Below are positions 51,929 through 59,068 of a stretch of 59,068 nt of DNA, one piece after another. Every line of letters starts with the position of its first letter. Within the stretch, counting starts at the first letter, position 1. The position numbers and the translations under genes are program-made. This DNA is from Streptococcaceae bacterium (GTDB lineage Bacteria > Bacillota > Bacilli > Lactobacillales > Streptococcaceae): the NCBI GenBank assembly GCA_031254295.1, contig JAIRUS010000017.1, forward strand, positions 1-59,068, written 5' to 3'. A model generated the notes under the pieces. It searched no databases. It saw nothing but the letters and a program-made list of their open reading frames with translations, and had not been told where the DNA came from.

Positions 51929-52276
51929 GTGATTTCTAAAATCGATAAAAACAAAAATCGCCAGAAACGTCACACACGTGTTCGTGGTAAAATTTCTGGT
52001 ACTGCTGAGCGTCCACGTTTGAATGTGTTCCGTTCTAATACTAATATCTATGCTCAGCTCATCGATGACGTAGCAGGCGTAACACTTGCATCTGCATCAT
52101 CAATGAAAGAGACAGGTACGAAAACAGAACAAGCTGCAAAAGTTGGTGCTGCAATCGCTAAAGCTGCCAAGGCTGTCAAGGTTGAAGAAGTTGTCTTCGA
52201 TCGTGGTGGTTATCTCTATCATGGACGTGTACAGGCTCTTGCAGAGGCTGCTCGCGAAAATGGCTTGAAATTCTAA
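51929..52276 (+). CDS. rplR: 50S ribosomal protein L18
   Basis: A 115-residue L18, GTG start at 51929: [20 protein letters not shown], then [15 protein letters not shown] and [20 protein letters not shown]. It binds 5S rRNA. GAGGAAAAA lies before the start. Confidence 0.96.
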   Translation: MISKIDKNKNRQKRHTRVRGKISGTAERPRLNVFRSNTNIYAQLIDDVAGVTLASASSMKETGTKTEQAAKVGAAIAKAAKAVKVEEVVFDRGGYLYHGRVQALAEAARENGLKF

Positions 52277-52295
52277 AGGAAGGAGATAATCAAAA

Positions 52296-52805
52296 ATGGC
52301 AGAAAATAGAAAAAATGACCGCAACGAAGTTAAAGAGTTTGAAGAACGCGTTGTTGGAATTAACCGTGTAACAAAAGTTGTTAAAGGTGGACGTCGTCTT
52401 CGCTTTGCAGCACTCGTTGTTGTTGGTGACCGCAAAGGTCGTGTAGGATTCGGTACAGGTAAGGCTCAAGAAGTTCCAGAAGCTATCCGCAAAGCTATCG
52501 AAGCAGCTAAAAAGAACTTGATCGAAGTGCCAATGGTTGGCACAACAATTCCTCACGAGGTACATGGTGTATTTGGTGGTGGTAAGATTATGCTTAAGCC
52601 AGCTGTAGAAGGTGCCGGAGTAGCAGCAGGTGGTGCTGTTCGTGCCGTAATCGAGCTTGCAGGTGTTGCAGATATCACATCTAAATCACTTGGCTCAAAC
52701 ACTCCTATCAATGTTGTTCGCGCAACTGTTGATGGATTGAAACAACTTAAAAAAGCTGAAGATGTTGCAGCACTTCGTAACAAATCAGTTTCTGATTTTG
52801 ACTAA
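52296..52805 (+). CDS. rpsE: 30S ribosomal protein S5
   Basis: A 169-residue S5: [19 protein letters not shown] and [20 protein letters not shown] are typical, and [13 protein letters not shown] is near the C-terminus. AAGGAGA precedes the ATG. Confidence 0.97.
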   Translation: MAENRKNDRNEVKEFEERVVGINRVTKVVKGGRRLRFAALVVVGDRKGRVGFGTGKAQEVPEAIRKAIEAAKKNLIEVPMVGTTIPHEVHGVFGGGKIMLKPAVEGAGVAAGGAVRAVIELAGVADITSKSLGSNTPINVVRATVDGLKQLKKAEDVAALRNKSVSDFD

Positions 52806-52822
52806 GAAAGGAGAATTAGAAA

Positions 52823-53179
52823 ATGGCTCAAATTAAAATTACATTGACAAAGTCTCCTATTAGCCGTATTCCTGCACAACGTAAAACTGTTGTAGCGCTC
52901 GGTCTCGGAAAAATGGGTTCAAGCACAATCAAAGAAGATACAGCAGCAGTACGTGCGATGGCAGCATCTGTTTCTCACCTTGTAACAGTTACTGAAGTTG
53001 AAGCAGGTTCTGAAACAGTTAAGAAAGCTCCAACTAAAAAAGTAGCAACTCCTAAGACTGCATCAGTTACAAAGCCAACTTCAGCAAGTAAAATAGCAGA
53101 AATTAAGGCTTATCTTGATGCTGAAGGAATCAAATACAATTCAGCAGCAAAGAAAGCTGATTTGCTTACTCTTATCTAA
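52823..53179 (+). CDS. rpmD: 50S ribosomal protein L30 with C-terminal HeH/SAP-like extension
   Basis: Residues 1-60 are a complete L30 ([38 protein letters not shown], ending VTEVEA). The frame then continues for 58 residues, whereas L30 normally ends near residue 60. Residues 61-87 are a Lys/Thr/Ala/Ser/Pro linker. Residues 88-118 ([19 protein letters not shown], then [10 protein letters not shown]) fit the helix-extended-helix (HeH, SAP/LEM-like) fold, a small nucleic acid-binding domain. No stop, frameshift or ribosome site separates the two parts. AAAGGAG precedes the ATG. The origin of the extension is unknown to me. Confidence 0.93.
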   Translation: MAQIKITLTKSPISRIPAQRKTVVALGLGKMGSSTIKEDTAAVRAMAASVSHLVTVTEVEAGSETVKKAPTKKVATPKTASVTKPTSASKIAEIKAYLDAEGIKYNSAAKKADLLTLI

Positions 53180-53318
53180 AACAATCATAAGCGCAAATTT
53201 TTCCGCTTAGACTTATAGCTTGGTATAAAGCAAGCGTGAATTTATTGTCGGCGAGCTCAAAATTTTCACCTTTCGAGAATTTTGAGCGTTAGTCAGACAG
53301 CGAAAGGAAATTAAATAA
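53180..53318 (+). other. rpmD-rplO spacer with hairpin
   Basis: A 139-bp spacer. GCTCAAAATT (about 53254-53263) pairs with AATTTTGAGC (about 53277-53286), and AGCTTG/CAAGC form a smaller stem upstream. AAAGGAAAT precedes rplO. Confidence 0.55.
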
Positions 53319-53774
53319 ATGAAACTTCATGAATTAACAGCCCCAGAAGGCTCTCGTAAGGCTCGTAACCGTGTAGGACGTGGTACATCATCAGGTAATG
53401 GTAAAACATCAGGTCGTGGTCAAAAGGGCCAAAAGGCACGTTCAGGTGGCGGTGTACGTCTTGGTTTTGAAGGCGGACAAACTCCATTGTTCCGTCGTAT
53501 GCCAAAACGTGGATTCTTAAATGTAAATCACAAAGAATATGCGATCATTAATCTTGATAGCTTGAACAAACTTGCTGAAGGTGCAGAAGTGAATGCGCAG
53601 GCATTGCTTGACGCTAAAATCATCAAGGCTGTAAAAGATGGCGTTAAGATTCTTGGTAACGGTCAACTTAAAGTGAAAAATCTTAAAGTTTCTGTTGAAA
53701 AAGCCTCGGCCTCAGCAAAAGCTGCGATTGAGAAGAACGGTGGTTCTGTAACAGTTCTTTCAAACAAAGACTAA
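53319..53774 (+). CDS. rplO: 50S ribosomal protein L15
   Basis: A 151-residue L15: [20 protein letters not shown], the Gly-rich [20 protein letters not shown] and [19 protein letters not shown] palindromic hairpin follows, and secY has its own promoter. Confidence 0.97.
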   Translation: MKLHELTAPEGSRKARNRVGRGTSSGNGKTSGRGQKGQKARSGGGVRLGFEGGQTPLFRRMPKRGFLNVNHKEYAIINLDSLNKLAEGAEVNAQALLDAKIIKAVKDGVKILGNGQLKVKNLKVSVEKASASAKAAIEKNGGSVTVLSNKD

Positions 53775-53781
53775 TTTATTG

Positions 53782-53806
53782 GCGGTTGAAATTTCAACCG
53801 CTTCTT
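53782..53806 (+). terminator. Hairpin/terminator after rplO
   Basis: GCGGTTGAAATTTCAACCGC (53782-53801) is a 20-bp palindrome followed by TTCTTT. A partial terminator is likely. Confidence 0.6.
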
Positions 53807-53835
53807 TGTAATTTTAGGCTCAAATAAATAAGTCT

Positions 53836-53947
53836 TGGTATAATAAACTCCGAATCACTTGTGAATCAAAAAAGATAAATGAGAAGGAATTTTATAACAG
53901 ACTAAATTAAACTTTGCATTCATATTGCCAAACTTCCTTCCTCATTT
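53836..53947 (+). promoter_or_regulatory. secY promoter and structured leader
   Basis: Extended -10 TGgTATAAT (53836-53844). The leader holds AAATGAG (53878-53884) pairing with CTCATTT (53941-53947), with GGAA/TTCC inside, so secY is expressed from a roughly 145-nt leader. Confidence 0.6.
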
Positions 53948-53997
53948 ATTTGATATAAAAAGGGTAGGTTAAGAGCTAATGGATGTTTTGGAGGACT

Positions 53998-55311
53998 ATG
54001 TTTTTTAAACTTTTATTTGATGGCTTTAAGTTGAAAGAAGTTAGAAATCGTGTTATTTTTACGATTTTCATTCTCTTTGTCTTTCGCTTAGGAGCCCATA
54101 TCACAGTTCCGGGTGTCAATGCGGTTGCGCTCAAAAATCTGAACGTACCTTTTTTACAGATGTTCAATCTAGTTTCGGGTAATGCTTTGCAAACTTATTC
54201 ACTTTTTGCGATGGGTGTATCGCCATATATTACGGCATCTATCATTGTGCAGCTCTTGCAGATGGATATATTGCCTAAATTTGTTGAGTGGTCTAAACAA
54301 GGTGAAATTGGACGTAGAAAGCTAAATCAAACCACACGTTACATTACATTAGCGCTTGCGATGGGACAATCTATAGGTATCACAGCAGCTTTTCAGGCAC
54401 TTGCGCAGACAAAAGTAGTACCTAATCCAACATGGCAAACTTATGTCATGATTGGTATTCTACTTACAGCAGGTTCAATGGTTGTAACATGGATGGGTGA
54501 ACAAATCAACGATAAAGGATTTGGTTCAGGTGTTTCACTGATTATCTTCGCGGGTATTGTGTCAGCGATTCCAGCAACTGTAACTGAAGTGCGGGTAGCT
54601 TGGTTTGAAAATGTTCGTCCAAGCCAAATTCAAACAGGCTGGATAAACACAGGTATCTTGATTGCTGCAGCTATCTTTATTATCTTTATCTCAACTTGGG
54701 TACAACAGGCGGAGCGTAAAGTGCCAATTCAATACACAAAATTGGTTCAAGGAGCTGCATCAAGCTCTTACTTGCCACTGCGTGTCAATCCTGCAGGTGT
54801 TATTCCAGTTATCTTTGCCTCAACAATCACATCTGCACCACAGACAATTTTGCAATTTTTCAAAGTTGCAAATGTAGATGCACCATGGCTGTTGACAGTT
54901 CAACAACTATTTGATTACACAACTTGGCAGGGAATGCTGGTATATGCTACTCTTATCATACTTTTCACTTTCTTCTACTCATTTGTACAGATCAATCCTG
55001 AAAAGATGGCTGAACAACTCACACAATCTGGTGCTTATATTCCATCGGTGCGTCCAGGTAAAGGAACAGAGAAATATATCTCAGGACTTTTGATACGACT
55101 TTCAACAGTTGGTTCATTGTTCTTAGGAATTATTTCAATCGTGCCAATTATCGCCTCAAATATTTGGGGGCTCCCAAAAATCGTTGCTTTGGGGGGGACA
55201 TCATTATTGATTATCATCATGACAGCTATTCAGGGTGTTCAACAGCTTGAAGGCTATATGCTGAAAAAGAAATATGTTGGTTTTATGGATGCTCCAATTA
55301 CTGACTATTAA
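53998..55311 (+). CDS. secY: Preprotein translocase subunit SecY
   Basis: The 437-residue channel of the Sec translocon with ten membrane helices. LKEVRNRVIFTIFILFVFRLG is shown in part at the N-terminus; GSGVSLIIFAGIV near residue 180, and AEQLTQSGAYIPSVRPGKGT near 340 lies in the cytoplasmic loop. ATG 53998 is chosen because GGAGG is 4-5 nt upstream. A terminator follows. Confidence 0.97.
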   Translation: MFFKLLFDGFKLKEVRNRVIFTIFILFVFRLGAHITVPGVNAVALKNLNVPFLQMFNLVSGNALQTYSLFAMGVSPYITASIIVQLLQMDILPKFVEWSKQGEIGRRKLNQTTRYITLALAMGQSIGITAAFQALAQTKVVPNPTWQTYVMIGILLTAGSMVVTWMGEQINDKGFGSGVSLIIFAGIVSAIPATVTEVRVAWFENVRPSQIQTGWINTGILIAAAIFIIFISTWVQQAERKVPIQYTKLVQGAASSSYLPLRVNPAGVIPVIFASTITSAPQTILQFFKVANVDAPWLLTVQQLFDYTTWQGMLVYATLIILFTFFYSFVQINPEKMAEQLTQSGAYIPSVRPGKGTEKYISGLLIRLSTVGSLFLGIISIVPIIASNIWGLPKIVALGGTSLLIIIMTAIQGVQQLEGYMLKKKYVGFMDAPITDY

Positions 55312-55317
55312 AGCGTG

Positions 55318-55343
55318 AAAACCTTGCTATTTGCAAGGTTTTT
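55318..55343 (+). terminator. secY terminator
   Basis: AAAACCTTGC (55318-55327) pairs with GCAAGGTTTT (55333-55342) around a TATTT loop, followed by T. Confidence 0.85.
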
Positions 55344-55415
55344 CTTTATAATTAAAAGTCGTAATGGCATGGACCATCAGAGTTCATGAAAAATGAAAAT
55401 TTCAAGGAGAATTTA

Positions 55416-56069
55416 ATGAATTTACTCATAATGGGTCTTCCTGGCGCAGGCAAAGGCACTCAAGCAGAGATGATTGTCTCAGAATATGGGGTGATGCATG
55501 TTTCAACAGGTGATATGTTCCGTGAAGCTATGAAAGATGAAACTGAAATGGGCAAACAAGCTAAAGCTTTCATTGACAAAGGTGAGCTTGTTCCAGATGA
55601 AGTGACAAACGGTATTGTGAAAGAGCGTTTAGCGAAGGCAGATATCCGTGAAAAAGGTGTTTTGCTTGATGGCTACCCACGTACAATAGAACAAGCTGCA
55701 GCACTTGATGAAATGATGGCAGACTTGGGTTTGAAGCTTGACGTCGTGCTAAACATAGATGTCGATCCGTCAATTCTTGTAGAACGTATCTCAGGACGCT
55801 TTATTTGTCGCAACTGTGGAGCAACTTATCATAAGCTAAATAAGCTTCCAAAAGTGGAAGGTGTTTGTGATGTCTGTGGTAGCCGCGATTTCTATCAACG
55901 TGCAGATGATAATCCAGAAACAGTCGCAACTCGTATTGACATCAATGAAAAACAATCTGCCCCAATTCTTACGCATTATCGTGAACTAGGTCTTGTAAAA
56001 GATGTAAGTGGAATGGGTAAGATTGATGAGATAAAAACTTCCGTGAAAGAAATTCTCAGCGCAATTTAA
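55416..56069 (+). CDS. adk: Adenylate kinase
   Basis: A 217-residue adenylate kinase (ATP + AMP = 2 ADP). ATG 55416 is selected because AAGGAG is 6 nt upstream and the protein begins [18 protein letters not shown] with the P-loop. The LID domain has the Gram-positive zinc site, CRNC...CDVC (about residues 130-153). [16 protein letters not shown] is near 85. The in-frame ATG at 55386 lacks a ribosome site. Confidence 0.97.
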   Translation: MNLLIMGLPGAGKGTQAEMIVSEYGVMHVSTGDMFREAMKDETEMGKQAKAFIDKGELVPDEVTNGIVKERLAKADIREKGVLLDGYPRTIEQAAALDEMMADLGLKLDVVLNIDVDPSILVERISGRFICRNCGATYHKLNKLPKVEGVCDVCGSRDFYQRADDNPETVATRIDINEKQSAPILTHYRELGLVKDVSGMGKIDEIKTSVKEILSAI

Positions 56070-56253
56070 TAAACTAACCAATGAAATGATATTTTGTCAG
56101 TACATTAGACGGTCAAAAAGCAAAATATTTTCATGATAAGAGAAGTCTGAGCTTTTCGTATTGCCAAAACTGATAAAGTATGATAAAATACTCAAGTCCG
56201 ACTTTTAGGCGCTTTTTTGGCGTCTTTCGGGAAATTTGAGGAGGTGCCAGTCT

Positions 56254-56475
56254 TTGGCAAAAGATGATGTAATAGAAATCGAAGGCCGCGTAGTAGATAC
56301 GATGCCTAACGCGATGTTCACGGTTCAATTGGAAAATGGTCATCAAATCTTGGCTACGATCTCTGGGAAAATGCGCAAGAACTACATACGTATTTTAACG
56401 GGTGATCGAGTACAAGTAGAGATGAGTCCTTACGATTTGACGCGCGGACGCATCACATACCGCTTCGTCAAATAA
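56254..56475 (+). CDS. infA: Translation initiation factor IF-1
   Basis: A 73-residue OB-fold factor starting at TTG 56254 ([19 protein letters not shown]). GAGGAGGTG (56239-56247) is a strong ribosome site. The C-terminal [16 protein letters not shown] is standard. A long leader follows adk. Confidence 0.95.
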   Translation: MAKDDVIEIEGRVVDTMPNAMFTVQLENGHQILATISGKMRKNYIRILTGDRVQVEMSPYDLTRGRITYRFVK

Positions 56476-56503
56476 CCCATCAAATATCGCAAGGAGGGAA
56501 ACA

Positions 56504-56620
56504 ATGAAAGTTAGACCATCTGTAAAGCCGATGTGCGATGACTGCAAAGTTATTCGTCGTAATGGACGTGTTATGGTAATCTGCCCTGTAAATCCAAAAC
56601 ACAAACAACGTCAGGGATAG
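56504..56620 (+). CDS. rpmJ: 50S ribosomal protein L36
   Basis: A 38-residue L36: [20 protein letters not shown], then [13 protein letters not shown]. The zinc ligands CDDC, C and H are all present. AAGGAGG precedes the ATG. Too short for many automatic calls. Confidence 0.95.
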   Translation: MKVRPSVKPMCDDCKVIRRNGRVMVICPVNPKHKQRQG

Positions 56621-56640
56621 AATCAAGAAAGGAGAACTAA

Positions 56641-57006
56641 ATGGCTCGTTTTGCTGGAGTTGATGTTCCAAACGAAAAACGTATCGTTATTTCACTAACA
56701 TATGTATTTGGTGTTGGTCCTACAACTGCTAAAAAAGTACTTGCTGCTGCTGGTATATCAGAAGATGTACGTACTAAAGATTTGACATCTGATCAAGAAG
56801 ACGCAATTCGTCGTGAACTTGATGCTTTGAAGCTTGAGGGCGATCTTCGTCGTGAAATCAACCTTAACATCAAACGTTTGATGGAAATTGGTAGCTACCG
56901 TGGTATGCGTCACCGTCGTGGACTTCCTGTTCGCGGACAAAACACGAAGAACAACGCGCGTACACGCAAAGGACCTGCTAAAGCAATTGCAGGCAAGAAG
57001 AAATAA
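56641..57006 (+). CDS. rpsM: 30S ribosomal protein S13
   Basis: A 121-residue S13: [36 protein letters not shown] and [13 protein letters not shown] at the basic tail. AAAGGAG precedes the ATG. Confidence 0.97.
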   Translation: MARFAGVDVPNEKRIVISLTYVFGVGPTTAKKVLAAAGISEDVRTKDLTSDQEDAIRRELDALKLEGDLRREINLNIKRLMEIGSYRGMRHRRGLPVRGQNTKNNARTRKGPAKAIAGKKK

Positions 57007-57023
57007 GGAAGGAGTGAATAAAA

Positions 57024-57407
57024 ATGGCTAAAACGACTCGTAAACGCCGCGTGAAAAAGAACATCGAAACTGGTGTTGCACACATTCACTCGACTTTCAA
57101 CAACACAATCGTTATGATTACAGACCCTCAAGGCAACGCTTTGGCATGGTCATCAGCGGGTGCTTTAGGCTTTAAAGGCTCGCGTAAATCGACACCATTT
57201 GCTGCGCAAGCAGCATCAGAAGCTGCAGCCAATGCAGCCAAAGACCAAGGTGTGAAGACAGTTTCTGTCAGCGTCAAAGGCCCTGGCCCAGGACGTGAAT
57301 CAGCAATCCGCGCACTTGCGGCTGCAGGTCTTAATGTGACAGCAATTTCTGACGTGACACCTGTGCCGCATAACGGCGCTCGCCCACCAAAACGTCGTCG
57401 CGTCTAA
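57024..57407 (+). CDS. rpsK: 30S ribosomal protein S11
   Basis: A 127-residue S11: [36 protein letters not shown] and the tail [20 protein letters not shown] lies upstream. Confidence 0.97.
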   Translation: MAKTTRKRRVKKNIETGVAHIHSTFNNTIVMITDPQGNALAWSSAGALGFKGSRKSTPFAAQAASEAAANAAKDQGVKTVSVSVKGPGPGRESAIRALAAAGLNVTAISDVTPVPHNGARPPKRRRV

Positions 57408-57465
57408 TTTTTCGCCTTTTAGAAGTTACATTTAACGCATAAAATCTAAATATAAAGGGGAAAAA

Positions 57466-58401
57466 ATGATAACGTTTGAAATGCCAAAAATTCAAAAAAT
57501 TGACGAAGACGGCATAAACAGCAAGTTCGTCATCACGCCACTTGAGCGCGGCTACGGCACAACGCTCGGAAATTCATTACGTCGTGTACTTCTGTCATCT
57601 CTGACAGGAGCTGCGGTTACGTCAATCAACATTGACGGTGTTCAGCATGAATTTGCGACGGTTCCTGGCGTTCGTGAGGACGTGGTGCAAATTATCTTGG
57701 CGATTAAAGGTCTCGCTATCAAGTCATATTCAGATGAAGACAAGATCATTGAGCTTGATATGACAGGGCCTGCAACGGTCACAGCTGGTGATATTTTGAC
57801 GGATAGTGATATCGAAATCGTCAACAAAGATCACTATCTCTTCACACTTGCAAAAGATCACGAATTTCATGCCCGCATGACGGTCAATAAAGGTCGCGGT
57901 TATACGCTTGCCAACGACAACAAGAGCGAGAGCCAGCCGATTGGAACGATTGCGATTGATTCACTCTACTCGCCTGTCACAAAAGTCAATTATCAAGTTG
58001 AGCCAGCGCGCGTGGGCGATCGTGACAATTATGACAAGTTGACACTTGAAATTTCGACCAATGGAACCATTGAATCAGAAGAGGCTTTGTCGCACGCAGC
58101 CAAGATTCTCATGGATCATTTGTCGCTTCTAGTTGACTTGTCGGAAACCGCGCAACAAATCACAACGATTTCAGCGACGCCGACTATTGAAAAGCCAGAA
58201 CGTGTATTGGATCGTACAATTGAAGAACTTGACTTATCCGTTCGTGCTTACAATAGCTTGAAGCGCAATGGGATGAATATCGTTGCTGATATCGCCGATA
58301 TGACAGATGTTGAACTTGCCAAAATCAAAAACTTAGGCAAAAAATCGTATGACGAGGTCAAAGACAAAATGGCTGAACTCGGCATTAAAATCAAGAAATA
58401 A
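57466..58401 (+). CDS. rpoA: RNA polymerase alpha subunit
   Basis: A 311-residue alpha subunit. N-terminal assembly domain: [20 protein letters not shown] near residue 27. C-terminal domain (about 240-311) has [17 protein letters not shown] and the [11 protein letters not shown] helix that contacts UP elements and activators. Start ATG after AAAGGGG. Confidence 0.98.
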   Translation: MITFEMPKIQKIDEDGINSKFVITPLERGYGTTLGNSLRRVLLSSLTGAAVTSINIDGVQHEFATVPGVREDVVQIILAIKGLAIKSYSDEDKIIELDMTGPATVTAGDILTDSDIEIVNKDHYLFTLAKDHEFHARMTVNKGRGYTLANDNKSESQPIGTIAIDSLYSPVTKVNYQVEPARVGDRDNYDKLTLEISTNGTIESEEALSHAAKILMDHLSLLVDLSETAQQITTISATPTIEKPERVLDRTIEELDLSVRAYNSLKRNGMNIVADIADMTDVELAKIKNLGKKSYDEVKDKMAELGIKIKK

Positions 58402-58415
58402 CGAAAGGAATTGAG

Positions 58416-58796
58416 ATGACACAACGTAAATTGGGTCGTAAAGCGGATCAGCGTAAAGCGCTGCTGCGTGACTTAACGACAGATTTGATTATCAATGAAT
58501 ACATTGTGACGACAGAGGCGCGCGCCAAAGAAGTGCGTCGCACAGTTGAGAAAATGATTACACTTGGCAAGAAAGGAGACCTCCACGCACGCCGTCAGGC
58601 CGCTGCGTTTGTCCGCAACGAAGTCGCATTGAATGACTTTGACGAGGAAAAGGAAGTCTTCCCAACAGCTCTTCAAAAACTTTTCAATGATATTGCAAAA
58701 CGCTACGAAGGCCGCAACGGCGGTTATACGCGTGTTCTTAAAACAGAACCACGCCGTGGTGATGCCGCGCCGATGGCAATCATTGAACTTGTTTAA
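58416..58796 (+). CDS. rplQ: 50S ribosomal protein L17
   Basis: A 126-residue L17, last gene of the alpha operon: [20 protein letters not shown], then [18 protein letters not shown] and [27 protein letters not shown] precedes the ATG, and a strong terminator follows. Confidence 0.97.
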   Translation: MTQRKLGRKADQRKALLRDLTTDLIINEYIVTTEARAKEVRRTVEKMITLGKKGDLHARRQAAAFVRNEVALNDFDEEKEVFPTALQKLFNDIAKRYEGRNGGYTRVLKTEPRRGDAAPMAIIELV

Positions 58797-58830
58797 ACGA
58801 TGAAAAATAAACAAAGTTTCAAGACTTTGG

Positions 58831-58865
58831 AAAAAGCCGAACAAATCAGGTTTGTTCGGCTTTTT
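58831..58865 (+). terminator. Alpha operon terminator
   Basis: AAAAAGCCGAACAAA (58831-58845) and TTTGTTCGGCTTTTT (58851-58865) form a 15-bp stem with a TCAGG loop. Confidence 0.95.
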
Positions 58866-58974
58866 ATATTGAAATTCTAACAAGGAGAAAGCTTATCATA
58901 CAGAAACTATCTGGGTAACTCATACTCACAAACAGTATTTTATTTACAAAAGATGAGAAAAAGATAAAAGATTC

Positions 58975-59003
58975 TTGACAAACAAAAATAAAAGGGGTAT
59001 ACT
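58975..59003 (+). promoter_or_regulatory. Strong promoter at window end
   Basis: TTGACA (58975-58980), 17-nt spacer, TATACT (58998-59003). The ~65 nt after it contain a GCGGG/CCCGC hairpin (about 59029-59046) and no start codon with a ribosome site, so the window ends within the leader of an unseen gene. I could not match it to a known riboswitch. Confidence 0.75.
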
Positions 59004-59068
59004 AACTGGTATATCTCGCAAAGAAAGTCGCGGGGTTGATGCCCGCTATTTTCTAACCTCAGCGTCAG

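Noticed and set aside
59004-59068. Riboswitch at the window end
   Set aside because: There is a short GCGGG/CCCGC stem and a long leader, but no match to a riboswitch class I can recall, and the sequence is cut off.

Overview
The window is Gram-positive, low-GC chromosomal DNA from a lactic acid bacterium, most likely a Lactococcus. The reasons are the gene order pbp2A-type PBP, rpmG, secE, nusG; a comGA-comGG competence operon directly after polC; an S10-spc-alpha ribosomal operon; ZitR-type zinc control; a lactococcin 972-type bacteriocin locus; and extended -10 promoters (TGnTATAAT). Species was not determined. No rRNA, IS element, transposase or CRISPR array was seen. One tRNA (Thr, CGT) is present.

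Layout. 1-2.1 kb: the 3' end of an ABC-2 permease, then a decaying secreted toxin/immunity cassette. 2.2-5.3 kb: ftsH, a small membrane protein and a CoA-binding protein. 5.4-13.3 kb: a GalNAc/galactosamine catabolic locus (deacetylase, RpiR regulator, AgaS, LacD, a mannose-family PTS and a deaminase/isomerase). Import by the PTS, deacetylation, deamination/isomerisation and aldol cleavage form one pathway; a tagatose-6-phosphate kinase is not in the window. 13.3-20.2 kb: tgt, tRNA-Thr with a tRNA-derived palindrome, yajC, uppS, cdsA, rseP and proS. 20.2-24.9 kb: a TetR-like regulator and a lactococcin 972-like bacteriocin operon with its membrane protein and ABC ATPase. 25-33.4 kb: polC and the comG pseudopilus operon behind a ComX-type box. 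33.4-41 kb: zitR with a ZIP transporter, an Rlu pseudouridine synthase, a class A PBP, a lysozyme-like secreted protein, rpmG-secE-nusG, then an rgg-mscL operon divergent from a short hydrophobic peptide gene. 41-58.9 kb: the ribosomal protein operons with secY, adk, infA and rpoA, interrupted between rpsN and rpsH by a Nudix hydrolase and a butanediol dehydrogenase.

The most interesting signals are: (i) a recurrent leaderless promoter architecture, with a -10 hexamer followed 6-7 nt later by the start codon, at seven or more housekeeping genes; (ii) an Rgg/SHP-type quorum-sensing pair with a 24-residue peptide gene, the regulator being translationally coupled to mscL; (iii) a split spc operon carrying a terminator, a two-gene insertion with a Rex-like operator, a perfect-consensus new promoter, and duplicated structured spacers; (iv) an L30 protein with an added HeH/SAP-like domain; (v) a frameshift that joins EIIA to the GalN-6-P deaminase; (vi) a shared palindromic operator family for the GalNAc regulator; (vii) a comGD with two successive prepilin signals and a comGG that appears to start at ATT; (viii) a palindromic tRNA-Thr-derived element beside the real tRNA.
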